A stretch of 64,000 nucleotides of DNA from Taibaiella helva (GTDB lineage: Bacteria > Bacteroidota > Bacteroidia > Chitinophagales > Chitinophagaceae). A program made the translations under genes and the position numbers. The notes beneath the pieces were generated by a model. That model was given only the letters and a program-made list of their open reading frames with translations, was not told where the DNA came from and searched no databases. Positions 23,742-32,600 of this stretch are shown here, piece after piece. Within the stretch, counting starts at the first letter, position 1; each line of letters opens with the position of its first letter. Where the stretch lies: assembly GCF_003545695.1 (NCBI RefSeq), contig NZ_QUZZ01000013.1, forward strand, positions 1 to 64,000. Direction: 5' to 3'.

Positions 23742-24939
23742 TAACATCTCCCAGAACCAAAGACACATTGTTGCCGCCGAAGCCGAAAGAATTGGCGAGG
23801 GCATAGCGGACGGGGGTATTGCGCAGCAGTTTTTTTTGCGGCACGATGCCGATCTCTTCCATTGGCGTTTCAAAACGCAGGTTAGGAGGAATGAAGGAAC
23901 CGCGTATCGCCAGGCAGCAAATGATCGCACCTACGGCGCCGCTGGCGGCAAGGGTATGTCCCGTGAAGGCTTTGGTCGAGCTGAAATGGGGATAGTCCTG
24001 GTTACCGAACAACCGTTCGATAGCGGTGCCTTCCGACAGGTCATTGCCCAGCGTCGCAGTGCCATGGGCATTGATATAGTCGATTGCTTCCTTATCCAGG
24101 CCGGCTACGGATAGGGCTTCCTGCATGGTCAGCAGGGCGCCGGCGCCGTCGGGGGAAGGGGCGGTGGGATGATGGGCTTCATTGGTATTGCCATAGCCGG
24201 CCAGCACGGCTATCGCCGCGGCGTCCCTTTCTTTTGCTGAGGTCTCCGATTCCAGGATGAGGTAAGCAGCACCTTCGCCCAGGTTCAGCCCGTTGCGGTG
24301 CTGGTCGAAAGGCCGGGTAGGCTTTTTGTCCACGTTTTTAAGCGCGTTGAAACCGTTCAGCGTAAAGCGGGTGAGGGCGTCGGCGCCGCCGCAGATCGCT
24401 ATATCCGCTTCCCCGCTTTCGATCATGCGGGCGCCCAGCTGCAGGGCATTGGCCGATGAAGAGCAGGCTGTGCTGATAGTCGTCTGGAAGCCCCTGAGAT
24501 CGAAGTAGTCGGCCATACGCTGGGTACAGTCGGCGCAATCGAGGGAATCGATATAGCTGAGAAAATCTCCTTCCGTTGCGGGCGAGATCATGTCGGAATA
24601 AAGGTTCTCCACATCGCTCATACCGCCTACAGTAGTGGCGTTGATAAAAGCAATTTTTTTGGGGGCTCGTTGTTCGGGAGGGAGTGTCTTCAGGGTCTCG
24701 CGAAGGGCATGAAGGCCCAGCAGGGTAGTGCGGCTGAACCCTGCTCCCGGCAGGTTCAGCGCTGCTGCCAGCTGTTCATTGGTTTGCTTTACCTCGCCTA
24801 CCACCATTTCGTTACGGTGACGGGTCTGGAGGATATTGGGATGGCCGAGCACTTCTTTTTCCTCCAGGATCGCCTGCAGGTTTTCAGCAACGGTATTGCC
24901 CAGAGCGGTGATCATGCCTATGCCGGTGATCTGGACCAT
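23728..24939 (-). CDS. beta-ketoacyl-[ACP] synthase (FabF-like)
   Basis: 403-residue condensing enzyme with a complete catalytic set: Cys159 in STACSSSAN, His292 in NAHGTAT, Lys323 and His328 in STKAFTGHTLAASG, and the glycine-rich end NSFGFGGNNVSLVLG. It would extend an acyl chain on the acyl carrier protein encoded 152 bases upstream. With the catalytically dead ketosynthase-like protein at 21420 it may form a heterodimer. This is not the housekeeping fabF context; flexirubin, aryl polyene or specialised lipid synthesis are possible. The stop codon lies in a repeat module. Confidence 0.9.
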   Translation of the reverse strand: MVQITGIGMITALGNTVAENLQAILEEKEVLGHPNILQTRHRNEMVVGEVKQTNEQLAAALNLPGAGFSRTTLLGLHALRETLKTLPPEQRAPKKIAFINATTVGGMSDVENLYSDMISPATEGDFLSYIDSLDCADCTQRMADYFDLRGFQTTISTACSSSANALQLGARMIESGEADIAICGGADALTRFTLNGFNALKNVDKKPTRPFDQHRNGLNLGEGAAYLILESETSAKERDAAAIAVLAGYGNTNEAHHPTAPSPDGAGALLTMQEALSVAGLDKEAIDYINAHGTATLGNDLSEGTAIERLFGNQDYPHFSSTKAFTGHTLAASGAVGAIICCLAIRGSFIPPNLRFETPMEEIGIVPQKKLLRNTPVRYALANSFGFGGNNVSLVLGDVNLRS

Positions 24940-25091
24940 GTGAGGGAAGAAGTAAGCATATGGGGTAAAAAAATAAAGCTGTCAGGAAGGCAGGGACCGG
25001 CCCCGATGCTGAAGTCCGGGTATTGTGCCGGATCGGCGGGCGGATTTTCCTCTGGCTTTCCAGACAGCCTTTTTGCCGGAGCAATCCTGGT

Positions 25092-25349
25092 TTAGAATTT
25101 CCGGTTGGCTTCGATATAGTCGGCCATCGTTTGTACCGAAGCCAGGATGCTGCGGCCTTCACGGGCGTCTTCGATCTTGATTCCGTAATTGCGTTCGAGC
25201 AATACCATCAGTTCCAGTGAGTCGATGCTGTCGAGTCCCAGCCCGTCGCCGAACAGAGGGGCATTATCGTCGATATCTTCGGGTTTCATACCCTGAAGGT
25301 TCAGCGATTCAATAATCTGTTGCTTTAAAGTTACTTTCAGATCTTCCAT
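25092..25349 (-). CDS. acyl carrier protein
   Basis: 85-residue carrier protein. Ser41 in GLGLDSIDSLEL is the phosphopantetheine attachment site; the four-helix pattern and acidic surface (PEDIDDNAPLFGDG) are typical. It is first in a minus-strand series with the ketosynthase (23728), ypdA and the ketosynthase-like gene, so it is probably the dedicated carrier of that pathway and not the main fatty-acid ACP. A -7 box TACCTTTG lies 20 bases before the ATG. Confidence 0.93.
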   Translation of the reverse strand: MEDLKVTLKQQIIESLNLQGMKPEDIDDNAPLFGDGLGLDSIDSLELMVLLERNYGIKIEDAREGRSILASVQTMADYIEANRKF

Positions 25350-25369
25350 GTAAGCTATAGTGAAAGCCG

Positions 25370-25377
25370 CAAAGGTA
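25370..25377 (-). promoter_or_regulatory. -7 element of the ACP gene
   Basis: Minus-strand TACCTTTG, 20 bases before the ATG at 25349. Confidence 0.55.
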
Positions 25378-25433
25378 ATTCAAAAAATGAATTATTAAAA
25401 GCAGCTATGTGGAATGCGTGTTTTAGCGGAGGC

Positions 25434-26492
25434 TTATTTTACCGGCTTCGGATCGTATTGCGCCGGCTGCAGCAGGTTGGTCTTCCGCCAGTTTTCAAAT
25501 GCATTGTACTCCTTGCTGTTGACCTTTACCCAGAGCGAAAATTCCTGTGAATTATCCACTGCGCCGAAAAGCCATTGGTTGTAGGCATCGTAAACGCCAT
25601 CGCGCAGCATTTTGTCCTGGTACGACATGAGGGTAAAAGGATAATTGACCGAATAGTCTTTGCTGTAGGCCAGCATGAAGCGGCTGCGCAGCATGATCAG
25701 GTTCTCGGTATTCAGCCCTTCGCTGATGGCCGGTGCGCTTTGCAGCATCAGCTTTTTGAAGATATCGGTGAAGCTGCGTGTCCGGCTTTCGCCTTTGGCC
25801 GTGGCTTTAAAGCCCGGCAAGGCCTCGTCCTTTCCCGGTGTAAAGAGCTTGCGGTATGCATCGATCATCATCTTCTTGATCTCGGTAGTGCGGGAGGAGG
25901 CAGGGTCGAGATTGACATAGATCTCGCCGTAGATGAGCGCCCATACCGCATCGTCGTTCTGGTAATAGATCTTGGCGGCATTATAATAATTCATCGGGTA
26001 GGAGGGCTCGGTCCTGATGCCCGCGCTATAAGCCTCCAGCGCATCTTTCGTATTCTTATCCGAATTGAGCAGGTTGCCTTTGCTGTTGTAGAGGAGGCCC
26101 GAATTGCTGTATTTGGTCAGGCCTTCGTTCAGCAATCTTTTGGCCTTGCCGGTATTGCCCAGCGCGTTTTCCACGGCGCTGGCCACCTGGTAGGTCTGCT
26201 CATCGGCCGCTTCGGAAGAAACTACAGGATCAATGATCTCTTTGGCTTTCTTGGTGTCGCCCGACAGCAGGTAAGTATAAGCGAGGTCGCGGCGGAGCGA
26301 TACTTCCGACGGCGCCTGGCGTATTGCCTGGCTGAACATCATGATGGCATTGGCATAATCGCCGCGGCCGAGATAAGTGCGGGCGCTTTCCTGCATGCGC
26401 TTTACATCGGCGGTCATGTCTTCCTGCGCCAGTGCCGGCAGGCTGCTGAATACCAGCAGGGCAATATTAAGTAGATGACGTTTTTTGAACAT
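25434..26492 (-). CDS. exported TPR protein (DUF4919-like)
   Basis: 352-residue protein with signal peptide MFKKRHLLNIALLVFSSLPALA. Residues ~25-200 are tetratricopeptide repeats (RTYLGRGDYANAIMMFSQAI, AYTYLLSGDTKKAKEIID, AYSAGIRTEPSYPMNYYNAA). The C-terminal ~120 residues (FMLAYSKDYSVNYPFTLMSY ... AVDNSQEFSLWVKVNSKEYN) resemble a DUF4919-type domain; I recognise this only loosely. Probably a periplasmic scaffold. It has a -7 box at 26524 and stands alone. Confidence 0.75.
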   Translation of the reverse strand: MFKKRHLLNIALLVFSSLPALAQEDMTADVKRMQESARTYLGRGDYANAIMMFSQAIRQAPSEVSLRRDLAYTYLLSGDTKKAKEIIDPVVSSEAADEQTYQVASAVENALGNTGKAKRLLNEGLTKYSNSGLLYNSKGNLLNSDKNTKDALEAYSAGIRTEPSYPMNYYNAAKIYYQNDDAVWALIYGEIYVNLDPASSRTTEIKKMMIDAYRKLFTPGKDEALPGFKATAKGESRTRSFTDIFKKLMLQSAPAISEGLNTENLIMLRSRFMLAYSKDYSVNYPFTLMSYQDKMLRDGVYDAYNQWLFGAVDNSQEFSLWVKVNSKEYNAFENWRKTNLLQPAQYDPKPVK

Positions 26493-26523
26493 TTGCTGTT
26501 ACAATAATAAACGGGAACGGGGA

Positions 26524-26531
26524 CAAAAATA
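26524..26531 (-). promoter_or_regulatory. -7 element of the TPR gene
   Basis: Minus-strand TATTTTTG, 31 bases before the ATG at 26492. Confidence 0.5.
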
Positions 26532-26592
26532 AGGCATGCCGGCACAAAAGACGCTTCTTTTTTGCCGTTGCAGGGCATCGCTTCATACTGCT

Positions 26593-27750
26593 TTACAGTA
26601 TGGGATGCCGTTTGAATTCTTTTTGCCGGTCAAACAGGTAACGGTAAGTGCTGAGCCGGCGGGTGATCGTGGCGCCCAGACTGTAGGCGATATTAATCAT
26701 TTTAGGATTGAAATCGCCGATCCACTGCATTTCATAATCTTTATAAGGTGTTTTGAAGCAGATCACCTTGGAGCCTTCCAGGATGAGGTAGGCGTCGAGG
26801 CCTTTGCCTTGCCATTCAGGCACCACGCCGAAAAGAATGCCCAGGAAACGTTCGTTCTTACCAAAGCGCTGCAGCCACAGGAATTTAAGCTTCTGCAACA
26901 GCCCGAACTTACCGTTCATGTGCTTGAAGTACTGGTTGAGGTCGGGCAGGTTGAGCCAGCAGGCCACCGGCTCTTCCTTATAGTAAACGAACCAGCTCAG
27001 CCTTTCGTCCATTACCGGCTTCATGGTCTGGAACATTTTGATCACCTGGCGCTCTTCAAGGGTTTTGCCTTCGCCATGGCTGGCCCAGGCCTTATTGTAG
27101 ACCTTTGTAAAATCGCGGGCGTATTTTTCCAGCTGCTTCTTCCTGATCGGTTCGGCATGCAGGTCTTTGTTGCGGGACAGCTCTTCGTGCCGGACATAAA
27201 ATTTATCCTGGAACTCGTAAACGGCACGCATGCCAAAGCATTCCTGGTTGAAATAGACCTGGAAGCCGTAGCGTTCAAACAGCTCCTTATAATAGGGCGG
27301 GTTGTAGTTCATGCAGTAAAGCGGTTCGCGGAATCCTTCGATCAGCAGGCCCCACCAGCGCTCCCGCTCGCCGAAATTGATCGGCCCGTCCATGGCTTCC
27401 ATACCTTGCGCTTTCAGCCAGTCGCGGCAATGATCCAGCATAAAATTAGCAGCGGCCTGGTCGTTGATGCATTCGAAAAAACCGACGCCTCCCGTAGGCT
27501 GTGCCTGCTTGTACTTTTTATTGATGAAGGCTGCTATGCGGCCGATCACTTCCTGTTGCCCGTTCAGCAGCAGCCAGCGTTTGCAGGTGCCATGCCTGAA
27601 GAATTTATTCTTCGCCGGGTCGAAGACATCTTCGATATCTTTATCCAACGGGCGGATCCAGTTGGGATCATCTTTATATATGTCGAGGGGAAGCTCCAGG
27701 AATTGCCTGATGTGGTGCGCGTTGCTGACTTCGGTTAGCTGGAAATTCAT
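26593..27750 (-). CDS. GNAT-like acyltransferase family protein (385 aa)
   Basis: Soluble protein with two acyl-CoA N-acyltransferase-like halves. The N-terminal half has FLELPLDIYKDDPNWIRPLD and GRIAAFINKKY, then PINFGERERWWGLLIEGF; the C-terminal half has RFLGILFGVVPEWQGKGLDA, whose Q-G-K-G loop resembles the CoA pyrophosphate site. Related proteins of this length occur widely in Bacteroidota without known substrate. The start is fixed by a -7 box that ends only 4 bases before the ATG, so the mRNA is probably leaderless. Confidence 0.75.
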   Translation of the reverse strand: MNFQLTEVSNAHHIRQFLELPLDIYKDDPNWIRPLDKDIEDVFDPAKNKFFRHGTCKRWLLLNGQQEVIGRIAAFINKKYKQAQPTGGVGFFECINDQAAANFMLDHCRDWLKAQGMEAMDGPINFGERERWWGLLIEGFREPLYCMNYNPPYYKELFERYGFQVYFNQECFGMRAVYEFQDKFYVRHEELSRNKDLHAEPIRKKQLEKYARDFTKVYNKAWASHGEGKTLEERQVIKMFQTMKPVMDERLSWFVYYKEEPVACWLNLPDLNQYFKHMNGKFGLLQKLKFLWLQRFGKNERFLGILFGVVPEWQGKGLDAYLILEGSKVICFKTPYKDYEMQWIGDFNPKMINIAYSLGATITRRLSTYRYLFDRQKEFKRHPIL

Positions 27751-27754
27751 GAAG

Positions 27755-27762
27755 CAAATGTA
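27755..27762 (-). promoter_or_regulatory. -7 element of the GNAT-like gene
   Basis: Minus-strand TACATTTG; only 4 bases separate it from the ATG at 27750. Confidence 0.6.
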
Positions 27763-27931
27763 AAAATTTTTATGCGCTCCCGTATGATGGGGCGCCGGTC
27801 ATTGTTTCCTGACGGGATGATAGGTGCCCGGTAAGAATATACCCTTCGAAAAATGACGCAAAGCTTACAAAAACCGTTTGCGGAAATCCCTACGGGAACA
27901 GTTCGCTTTTTTTGACAGGGAACAGACACAC

Positions 27932-27970
27932 TTTTCCCGATTTTGAAAGTTTTTTTCCCGATTATGAAAA
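27932..27970 (+). promoter_or_regulatory. direct repeat upstream of the TonB receptor promoter
   Basis: TTTTCCCGATTTTGAAAG (27932-27949) and TTTTCCCGATTATGAAAA (27953-27970), start-to-start 21 bp. The second copy ends where a -33 element would be for the -7 box at 27991, a position suited to an activator. The rest of the 344-base interval 27751-28094 shows no gene. Confidence 0.55.
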
Positions 27971-27990
27971 CCTCTGGCCCGGCGCGGTTC

Positions 27991-27998
27991 TAATTTTG
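27991..27998 (+). promoter_or_regulatory. -7 element of the TonB receptor gene
   Basis: TAATTTTG; no -33 TTG at the usual spacing. The leader to the ATG at 28095 would be about 95 bases and contains a small hairpin (CAGGCAGGTTTTGCCTG). Confidence 0.5.
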
Positions 27999-28094
27999 CA
28001 GCGCCAAAAGCCGCCAGGCAGGTTTTGCCTGATGATCAATGCCCTATCCCTTGAGCTTTTCTACATTCCCATTTTTGCAAAATAGTATAGACAA

Positions 28095-30473
28095 ATGAAC
28101 AAAATCTTTATGATTTTTGGCCTGTTGGGTGCCAGTGCGGCTGCCTATGCCCAATCAGGAATCCTTAAGGGCCGCATCCTCAATGCCGACGGCGTTCCTG
28201 CGGCCCAGGTAACCCTGCGTCTCGATCATAGTGATGAAGAAACCTCGACGGACGAGCAGGGTCGCTTTACAATGGAAGCCGATGCCGGCAAACATAAGCT
28301 TTATGTACATGCCGTAGGCACGCAAAGCAAAACGGTGGAGTTCACCATCAGCGACGATCAGACCCTTACCCTTACCGATATCCAATTGAAAAAAGGCAAT
28401 ACTGATCTTGATGAAGTGGTGATCGGGGCCAACCGCCAGGCCTATACTGCCGAAAAAACTTCTAACAGCCTGAAACTGCAGACACCCTTGCTGGAAGTGC
28501 CGCAGAACATACAGATCGTTACCGGTAAGGTACTTGCCGACCAGCAGATCACCAGCATGAGCGACGGTGTGCTGCGCAATGTGAGCGGCGCCAACCGCCA
28601 GGAGCACTGGGGCGACCTTTACACCAATATTACCATGCGCGGTTCGCAGATCCAGGCCTTCCGTAATGGCTTCAACGTGGTGAACTCTTTCTGGGGGCCG
28701 CTTACGGAGGACATGAGCATGGTAGACCATATCGAATTCGTCAAAGGGCCTGCAGGCTTTATGCTGGCCAACGGCGATCCTTCCGGCTTATACAATGTGG
28801 TGACCAAAAAGCCTACTGGTGAAACCAAAGGCGAGGCCAGCTTCATGATGGGCAGCTACGATTTCTACCGCGCATCGCTCGATCTCGACGGCAAGCTGAG
28901 CAAAAATGGCAAGCTGCTGTACCGTATCAATCTTGCCGGTCAGAAGAAAGGCTCTTTCCGCCCCAATGAATTTAACGACCGCTATACCGTTGCTCCGGTA
29001 ATCGCTTACCAGATCAGCGACCGCACCCGCCTGACCGCCGAATACACTTATCAGCGCGCCAATATGACGGACGTTGGCTCTTACTATGTGTTCTCCACAG
29101 ATGGCTATGCCACGCTACCCCGCAACTTTACGGCCGTACCGCCCGGCCTGGCGCCTACCAATATCAACGATCATAGCCTCTACCTCACGCTCAACCACCA
29201 GCTCAGCGACGACTGGAAGCTGACCGTGCAGACCGCTTATTTCAACTATAACCAGACCGGGTCCAGCATGTGGCCAAAGGATGTAATGCCCGGCGGCAAG
29301 ATGATCCGCTCTGTAGGGATCTGGGATGCCAAAAGCCAGATGACCCTGGGACAGGCCTTTATCAATGGTAAGGTGCACACCGGGCCGGTAACGCACCGCA
29401 TCCTGGCCGGCCTGGATGTGGGTACTAAAAAATACTATGCCGATTGGTCGCGCGCTTATCCGCTCGACTCTGCCGGCGCGCCTTTCGATACCCAAAACCC
29501 GGTAAACGGTGTGCCCGATCTCGGCTATCCGAAATTTGACCGGACGCTCAGCCTGGAACAGCGGGCAACGGCGAACGGCGGCATCATCGACCAGCGCTAT
29601 ACCGGCATCTATGTGCAGGACGAGCTGGCTTTCTTTGAAGACCGCCTGCGGCTGACGCTGGCGGCGCGCTACACTACCGTTGAGCAGGCTTACTACGGCA
29701 CGCAGAGCGCCAACCGGTTCACACCCCGCGCAGGACTCAGCTATTCTATCGACCGGAACACGGCCGTGTATACCTTGTATGACGAGGCTTTCGTACCGCA
29801 ATCAGGCATCCTGCTGGGTGGCAAGGCGGCCAGTCCCATCACGGGCAACAATATCGAGGCCGGCGTGAAACGAGATTGGTTCGATGGTAAATGGAACACG
29901 ACTTTATCGGTATACCGCATTATCAAGAACCATGAGATCACCGGCATTCCCAATTCCAGCTTCAGCATGGAGATTGGCCAGAAGCTGGCCCAGGGCGTAG
30001 AGTTTGATATCCGGGGTACGCTGTTCCCCGGCTTCAACGTGATCGCCAACTATGCCTATACCGATGCTAAAGTCAATAAGGTGAATGCCGGCATCGGCGA
30101 AAGTATTGCCTATGACGGGCAGCGTGTAGCGGGCTCCAACCGCCATACGGTCAATGCCTGGCTGAGCTATAAAGTGCAGCATGGTGTGCTGGAAGGCCTG
30201 GGTATTTCCGGCGGCTGCACCTGGCTTGGCGACAGGGCTACCGGCTCTTACAGCGACAAGCAGCCGGAGCAGAACCTGCCCGATTACTTTAAGCTGGATG
30301 GCGGCCTGTTCTATGAGGCAGGTAAGATCAGGCTCACTTTGAACGTGTTCAACATACTGGATACTTATCTTTACAGCGGCGCTTACTATACCAATTATTT
30401 CAGCAACCCGGCGTACTCCTGGCAGGCTGAGGCTGGCCGCAACTGGCGCATGGGCGTAAGCTACCGCTTCTAA
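28095..30473 (+). CDS. TonB-dependent siderophore receptor
   Basis: 792-residue outer-membrane receptor for an iron chelate. Signal peptide 1-19 (MNKIFMIFGLLGASAAAYA); carboxypeptidase-regulatory-like domain about 22-105 (GILKGRILNADGVPAAQVTL); plug domain with VPQNIQIVTGKVLADQQITS, GVLRNVSGANRQEHWGDLY and VDHIEFVKGPAGFMLANGDP, the pattern of the FhuA/FecA siderophore class; a barrel ending in WRMGVSYRF. It is followed after 97 bases by a PepSY membrane protein, a common receptor/reductase pair for ferric siderophores. The receptor's ligand cannot be read from sequence. I see no Fur box. Confidence 0.93.
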   Translation: MNKIFMIFGLLGASAAAYAQSGILKGRILNADGVPAAQVTLRLDHSDEETSTDEQGRFTMEADAGKHKLYVHAVGTQSKTVEFTISDDQTLTLTDIQLKKGNTDLDEVVIGANRQAYTAEKTSNSLKLQTPLLEVPQNIQIVTGKVLADQQITSMSDGVLRNVSGANRQEHWGDLYTNITMRGSQIQAFRNGFNVVNSFWGPLTEDMSMVDHIEFVKGPAGFMLANGDPSGLYNVVTKKPTGETKGEASFMMGSYDFYRASLDLDGKLSKNGKLLYRINLAGQKKGSFRPNEFNDRYTVAPVIAYQISDRTRLTAEYTYQRANMTDVGSYYVFSTDGYATLPRNFTAVPPGLAPTNINDHSLYLTLNHQLSDDWKLTVQTAYFNYNQTGSSMWPKDVMPGGKMIRSVGIWDAKSQMTLGQAFINGKVHTGPVTHRILAGLDVGTKKYYADWSRAYPLDSAGAPFDTQNPVNGVPDLGYPKFDRTLSLEQRATANGGIIDQRYTGIYVQDELAFFEDRLRLTLAARYTTVEQAYYGTQSANRFTPRAGLSYSIDRNTAVYTLYDEAFVPQSGILLGGKAASPITGNNIEAGVKRDWFDGKWNTTLSVYRIIKNHEITGIPNSSFSMEIGQKLAQGVEFDIRGTLFPGFNVIANYAYTDAKVNKVNAGIGESIAYDGQRVAGSNRHTVNAWLSYKVQHGVLEGLGISGGCTWLGDRATGSYSDKQPEQNLPDYFKLDGGLFYEAGKIRLTLNVFNILDTYLYSGAYYTNYFSNPAYSWQAEAGRNWRMGVSYRF

Positions 30474-30570
30474 AGCAGCGTATTTTTTGACGTAACAACA
30501 TGCAAACCCGGTACGCGGGTTTGCATTGGCTTCCCGGAAAGCGCTGCAGTGCAGCAAGACAAACAGAGCT

Positions 30571-31785
30571 ATGAACAAAGCGGATACCAAGGCGGGTAAA
30601 AAGAAAAAGGGAGGGCCTTCGCCTTTCAAAAAGGCTGTGGGCAAAGTGCACCTCTGGCTGGGCCTGGCCTCCGGACTCATTGTTTGCTTTCTGGGCATTA
30701 CCGGCTGTATGCTGGCCTTTGAACGGGAAATTGAAAATGCTACCCAAAGCTTCCGCTTTGTACAGGAACAGCCGAAAGCTTTGTTGCCTCCTTCAACGCT
30801 CGAAGCGATTGCCAGGCAGCAGCTCCGGGGCAAAAAGCTGCATAGCCTGTCCTACGAGCCGGGACATTCGGCTATCGCGTCTTTCTACAACGGCGACCCG
30901 GAATATTATTACCTGGTATTCATCGATCCCTATACGGGCAAGGTGCTCCATACCCGCGATATGAGCCGGGACTTTTTCAGAGTGGTGATCAATGGTCATT
31001 TCTACCTCTGGCTGCCGCCGAAGATAGGGCAGCCGATCGTGGCCTCAGCTACCCTCATCTTTGTCGTATTACTGATTACCGGCATCATCCTCTGGTGGCC
31101 CAGGAACAAAGCGGCGCGGAAGCAGCGGTTTACTGTCAAGCTGAATGCCAAATGGCGCCGCACTAATTACGATCTGCACAACGTGCTGGGCTTTTACATG
31201 AGCTGGATCATCATCTTCATCGCTTTCACCGGTCTGGTGTGGGGCTTTGAATGGTTTGCCAAAACCGTATTCTGGACCACTTCCGGCGGCAAGGCCATGA
31301 CGGAGTTCAGTGCGCCCTTATCCGATACCACAGCGATGACGCCAGGGGAAGGCCGGCCCGCAGCGGATATCCTGTGGCAAAGGATGCGGCAGGAAAACCC
31401 CGGCTACCGCGGTGTGATGGAAGTGCATATACCGGAGGGGCCTAACGCTGCCCTGGAAATCGCGCTCAATCCCGATGGCGGTACCTACTGGAAAGCCGAC
31501 TACCGTTTTTTCGACCAGTACACGTTGAAGGAAATGGACGTGCGGCACACTTATGGCAAGCTGAAGCAAACGACCATGGCCGAAAAGATACAGCGCATGA
31601 ACTACGATATCCACGTGGGCGCTGTGGCCGGTATTGCCGGTAAAATAATGGCCTTCCTGGCCAGCCTCATCTGTGCCAGCATGCCGGTGACCGGCTTTCT
31701 TATCTGGTGGGGCCGCAAGTACAAAAGCAAAAAGGAAAAAGCGGGAACAGCGAAGCCGGCGGCCCGTAAGGCTGCCGTGGTCTAG
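30571..31785 (+). CDS. PepSY-associated TM helix protein (putative ferric-siderophore reductase)
   Basis: 404-residue inner-membrane protein with a Lys-rich N-terminus, then VGKVHLWLGLASGLIVCFLG (first helix), a PepSY-like periplasmic domain, further helices (ATLIFVVLLITGIILWWPRN; NVLGFYMSWIIIFIAFTGLV) and a last helix before a basic tail. Conserved His residues in HLWLG, HNVLGFYMSW and YDIHVGAVAG are candidate haem ligands. Start at 30571 because the upstream 15 codons lack family features. Directly downstream of the siderophore receptor; relatives reduce the metal of imported siderophores. Its stop overlaps the convergent gene's stop at CTAG. Confidence 0.88.
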   Translation: MNKADTKAGKKKKGGPSPFKKAVGKVHLWLGLASGLIVCFLGITGCMLAFEREIENATQSFRFVQEQPKALLPPSTLEAIARQQLRGKKLHSLSYEPGHSAIASFYNGDPEYYYLVFIDPYTGKVLHTRDMSRDFFRVVINGHFYLWLPPKIGQPIVASATLIFVVLLITGIILWWPRNKAARKQRFTVKLNAKWRRTNYDLHNVLGFYMSWIIIFIAFTGLVWGFEWFAKTVFWTTSGGKAMTEFSAPLSDTTAMTPGEGRPAADILWQRMRQENPGYRGVMEVHIPEGPNAALEIALNPDGGTYWKADYRFFDQYTLKEMDVRHTYGKLKQTTMAEKIQRMNYDIHVGAVAGIAGKIMAFLASLICASMPVTGFLIWWGRKYKSKKEKAGTAKPAARKAAVV

Positions 31786-32549
31786 CGACTGGAAGGTGCT
31801 GAACCTTTGCCCGGCTGCCCGAACTGCGGCAGCAGGACGCCGAGGCTAAGGCCGGTATAGCGGAGCCGCACTGCGGGCCTGCCTCCAGGTTCTTTCAGGT
31901 AGACGCTGTACAGGCTTTGTTCATGGAACAGGCGCAGCACAAAGCGGGAACGAAAGACATAGCTCAGCTGCAGCCGGATACCGGCATCAAAAACACTCAT
32001 CGTGCCTTCATAGGTGTTTTTCGTCTGCATCAGTCCTTTGGACACTTTGTTGCCCCGGAACCAATCTTCGTAAACATCCCCCTGTGCCGATTGTCGTGTG
32101 AAGTAATCGTTGCCGCCGCTGAGCAGGAAGGCATAGTTCATGCCGCCGCCCAGCAGCAGAGTGTGGTTGCGTTGCTGCAGGAGCGCATAGTTCAGCTGGA
32201 TGGGTATGCTGAGGTAATGCAAGGTATATCGGGTATCGAACAGTATCTGCCGGGTATGGTTTGTGTAGTAAACGGTAAACTCGTCGATGCCGCGGAAGCC
32301 TTTCCTGCTGTAGATCAGGCCGGGTTCCAGGCTCAGGCGGCTGCTGAACGGGATCAGCGCCGAAATGCCCGCATTGGGTGTGATCCGGGGGCTGATGTCG
32401 ACCCTGTAGCGGGCATCTCCTTTATCAATACGGCTATTGACCGAGCCATAAGCCATGCCTGCTCCTCCATGGACAAGCCAGGCCAGCCGCGCGCCGGCAG
32501 TTGCGGGCTGAAGAAAGCATAGGGCGAGAATGAGCTGCAGCGGTCGCAT
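31782..32549 (-). CDS. outer-membrane beta-barrel protein (PorT-like)
   Basis: 255-residue exported protein; leader MRPLQLILALCFLQPATAGA. The mature part alternates strands and turns: GISALIPFSSRLSLEPGLIY, TRYTLHYLSIPIQLNYALLQ, HTLLLGGGMNYAFLLSGG, consistent with the PorT/outer-membrane beta-barrel domain common in Bacteroidota. The first ATG is used; an upstream TTG would only add two residues. The function may be structural. It converges on the PepSY gene and both stops share CTAG. Confidence 0.75.
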   Translation of the reverse strand: MRPLQLILALCFLQPATAGARLAWLVHGGAGMAYGSVNSRIDKGDARYRVDISPRITPNAGISALIPFSSRLSLEPGLIYSRKGFRGIDEFTVYYTNHTRQILFDTRYTLHYLSIPIQLNYALLQQRNHTLLLGGGMNYAFLLSGGNDYFTRQSAQGDVYEDWFRGNKVSKGLMQTKNTYEGTMSVFDAGIRLQLSYVFRSRFVLRLFHEQSLYSVYLKEPGGRPAVRLRYTGLSLGVLLPQFGQPGKGSAPSSR

Positions 32550-32600
32550 CAGCAAAGAACGGTATAAGGACAGTTAGTATTTTGCAAAGGCATGCCTATT

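Noticed and set aside
21420-25349. Complete flexirubin or aryl polyene cluster
   Set aside because: The required reductases, dehydratases, acyltransferases, exporter and ammonia-lyase are absent from the window.
26536-27738. Open frame of 400 codons on the plus strand
   Set aside because: Antisense to the GNAT-like gene, which has a perfect -7 box directly before its ATG.
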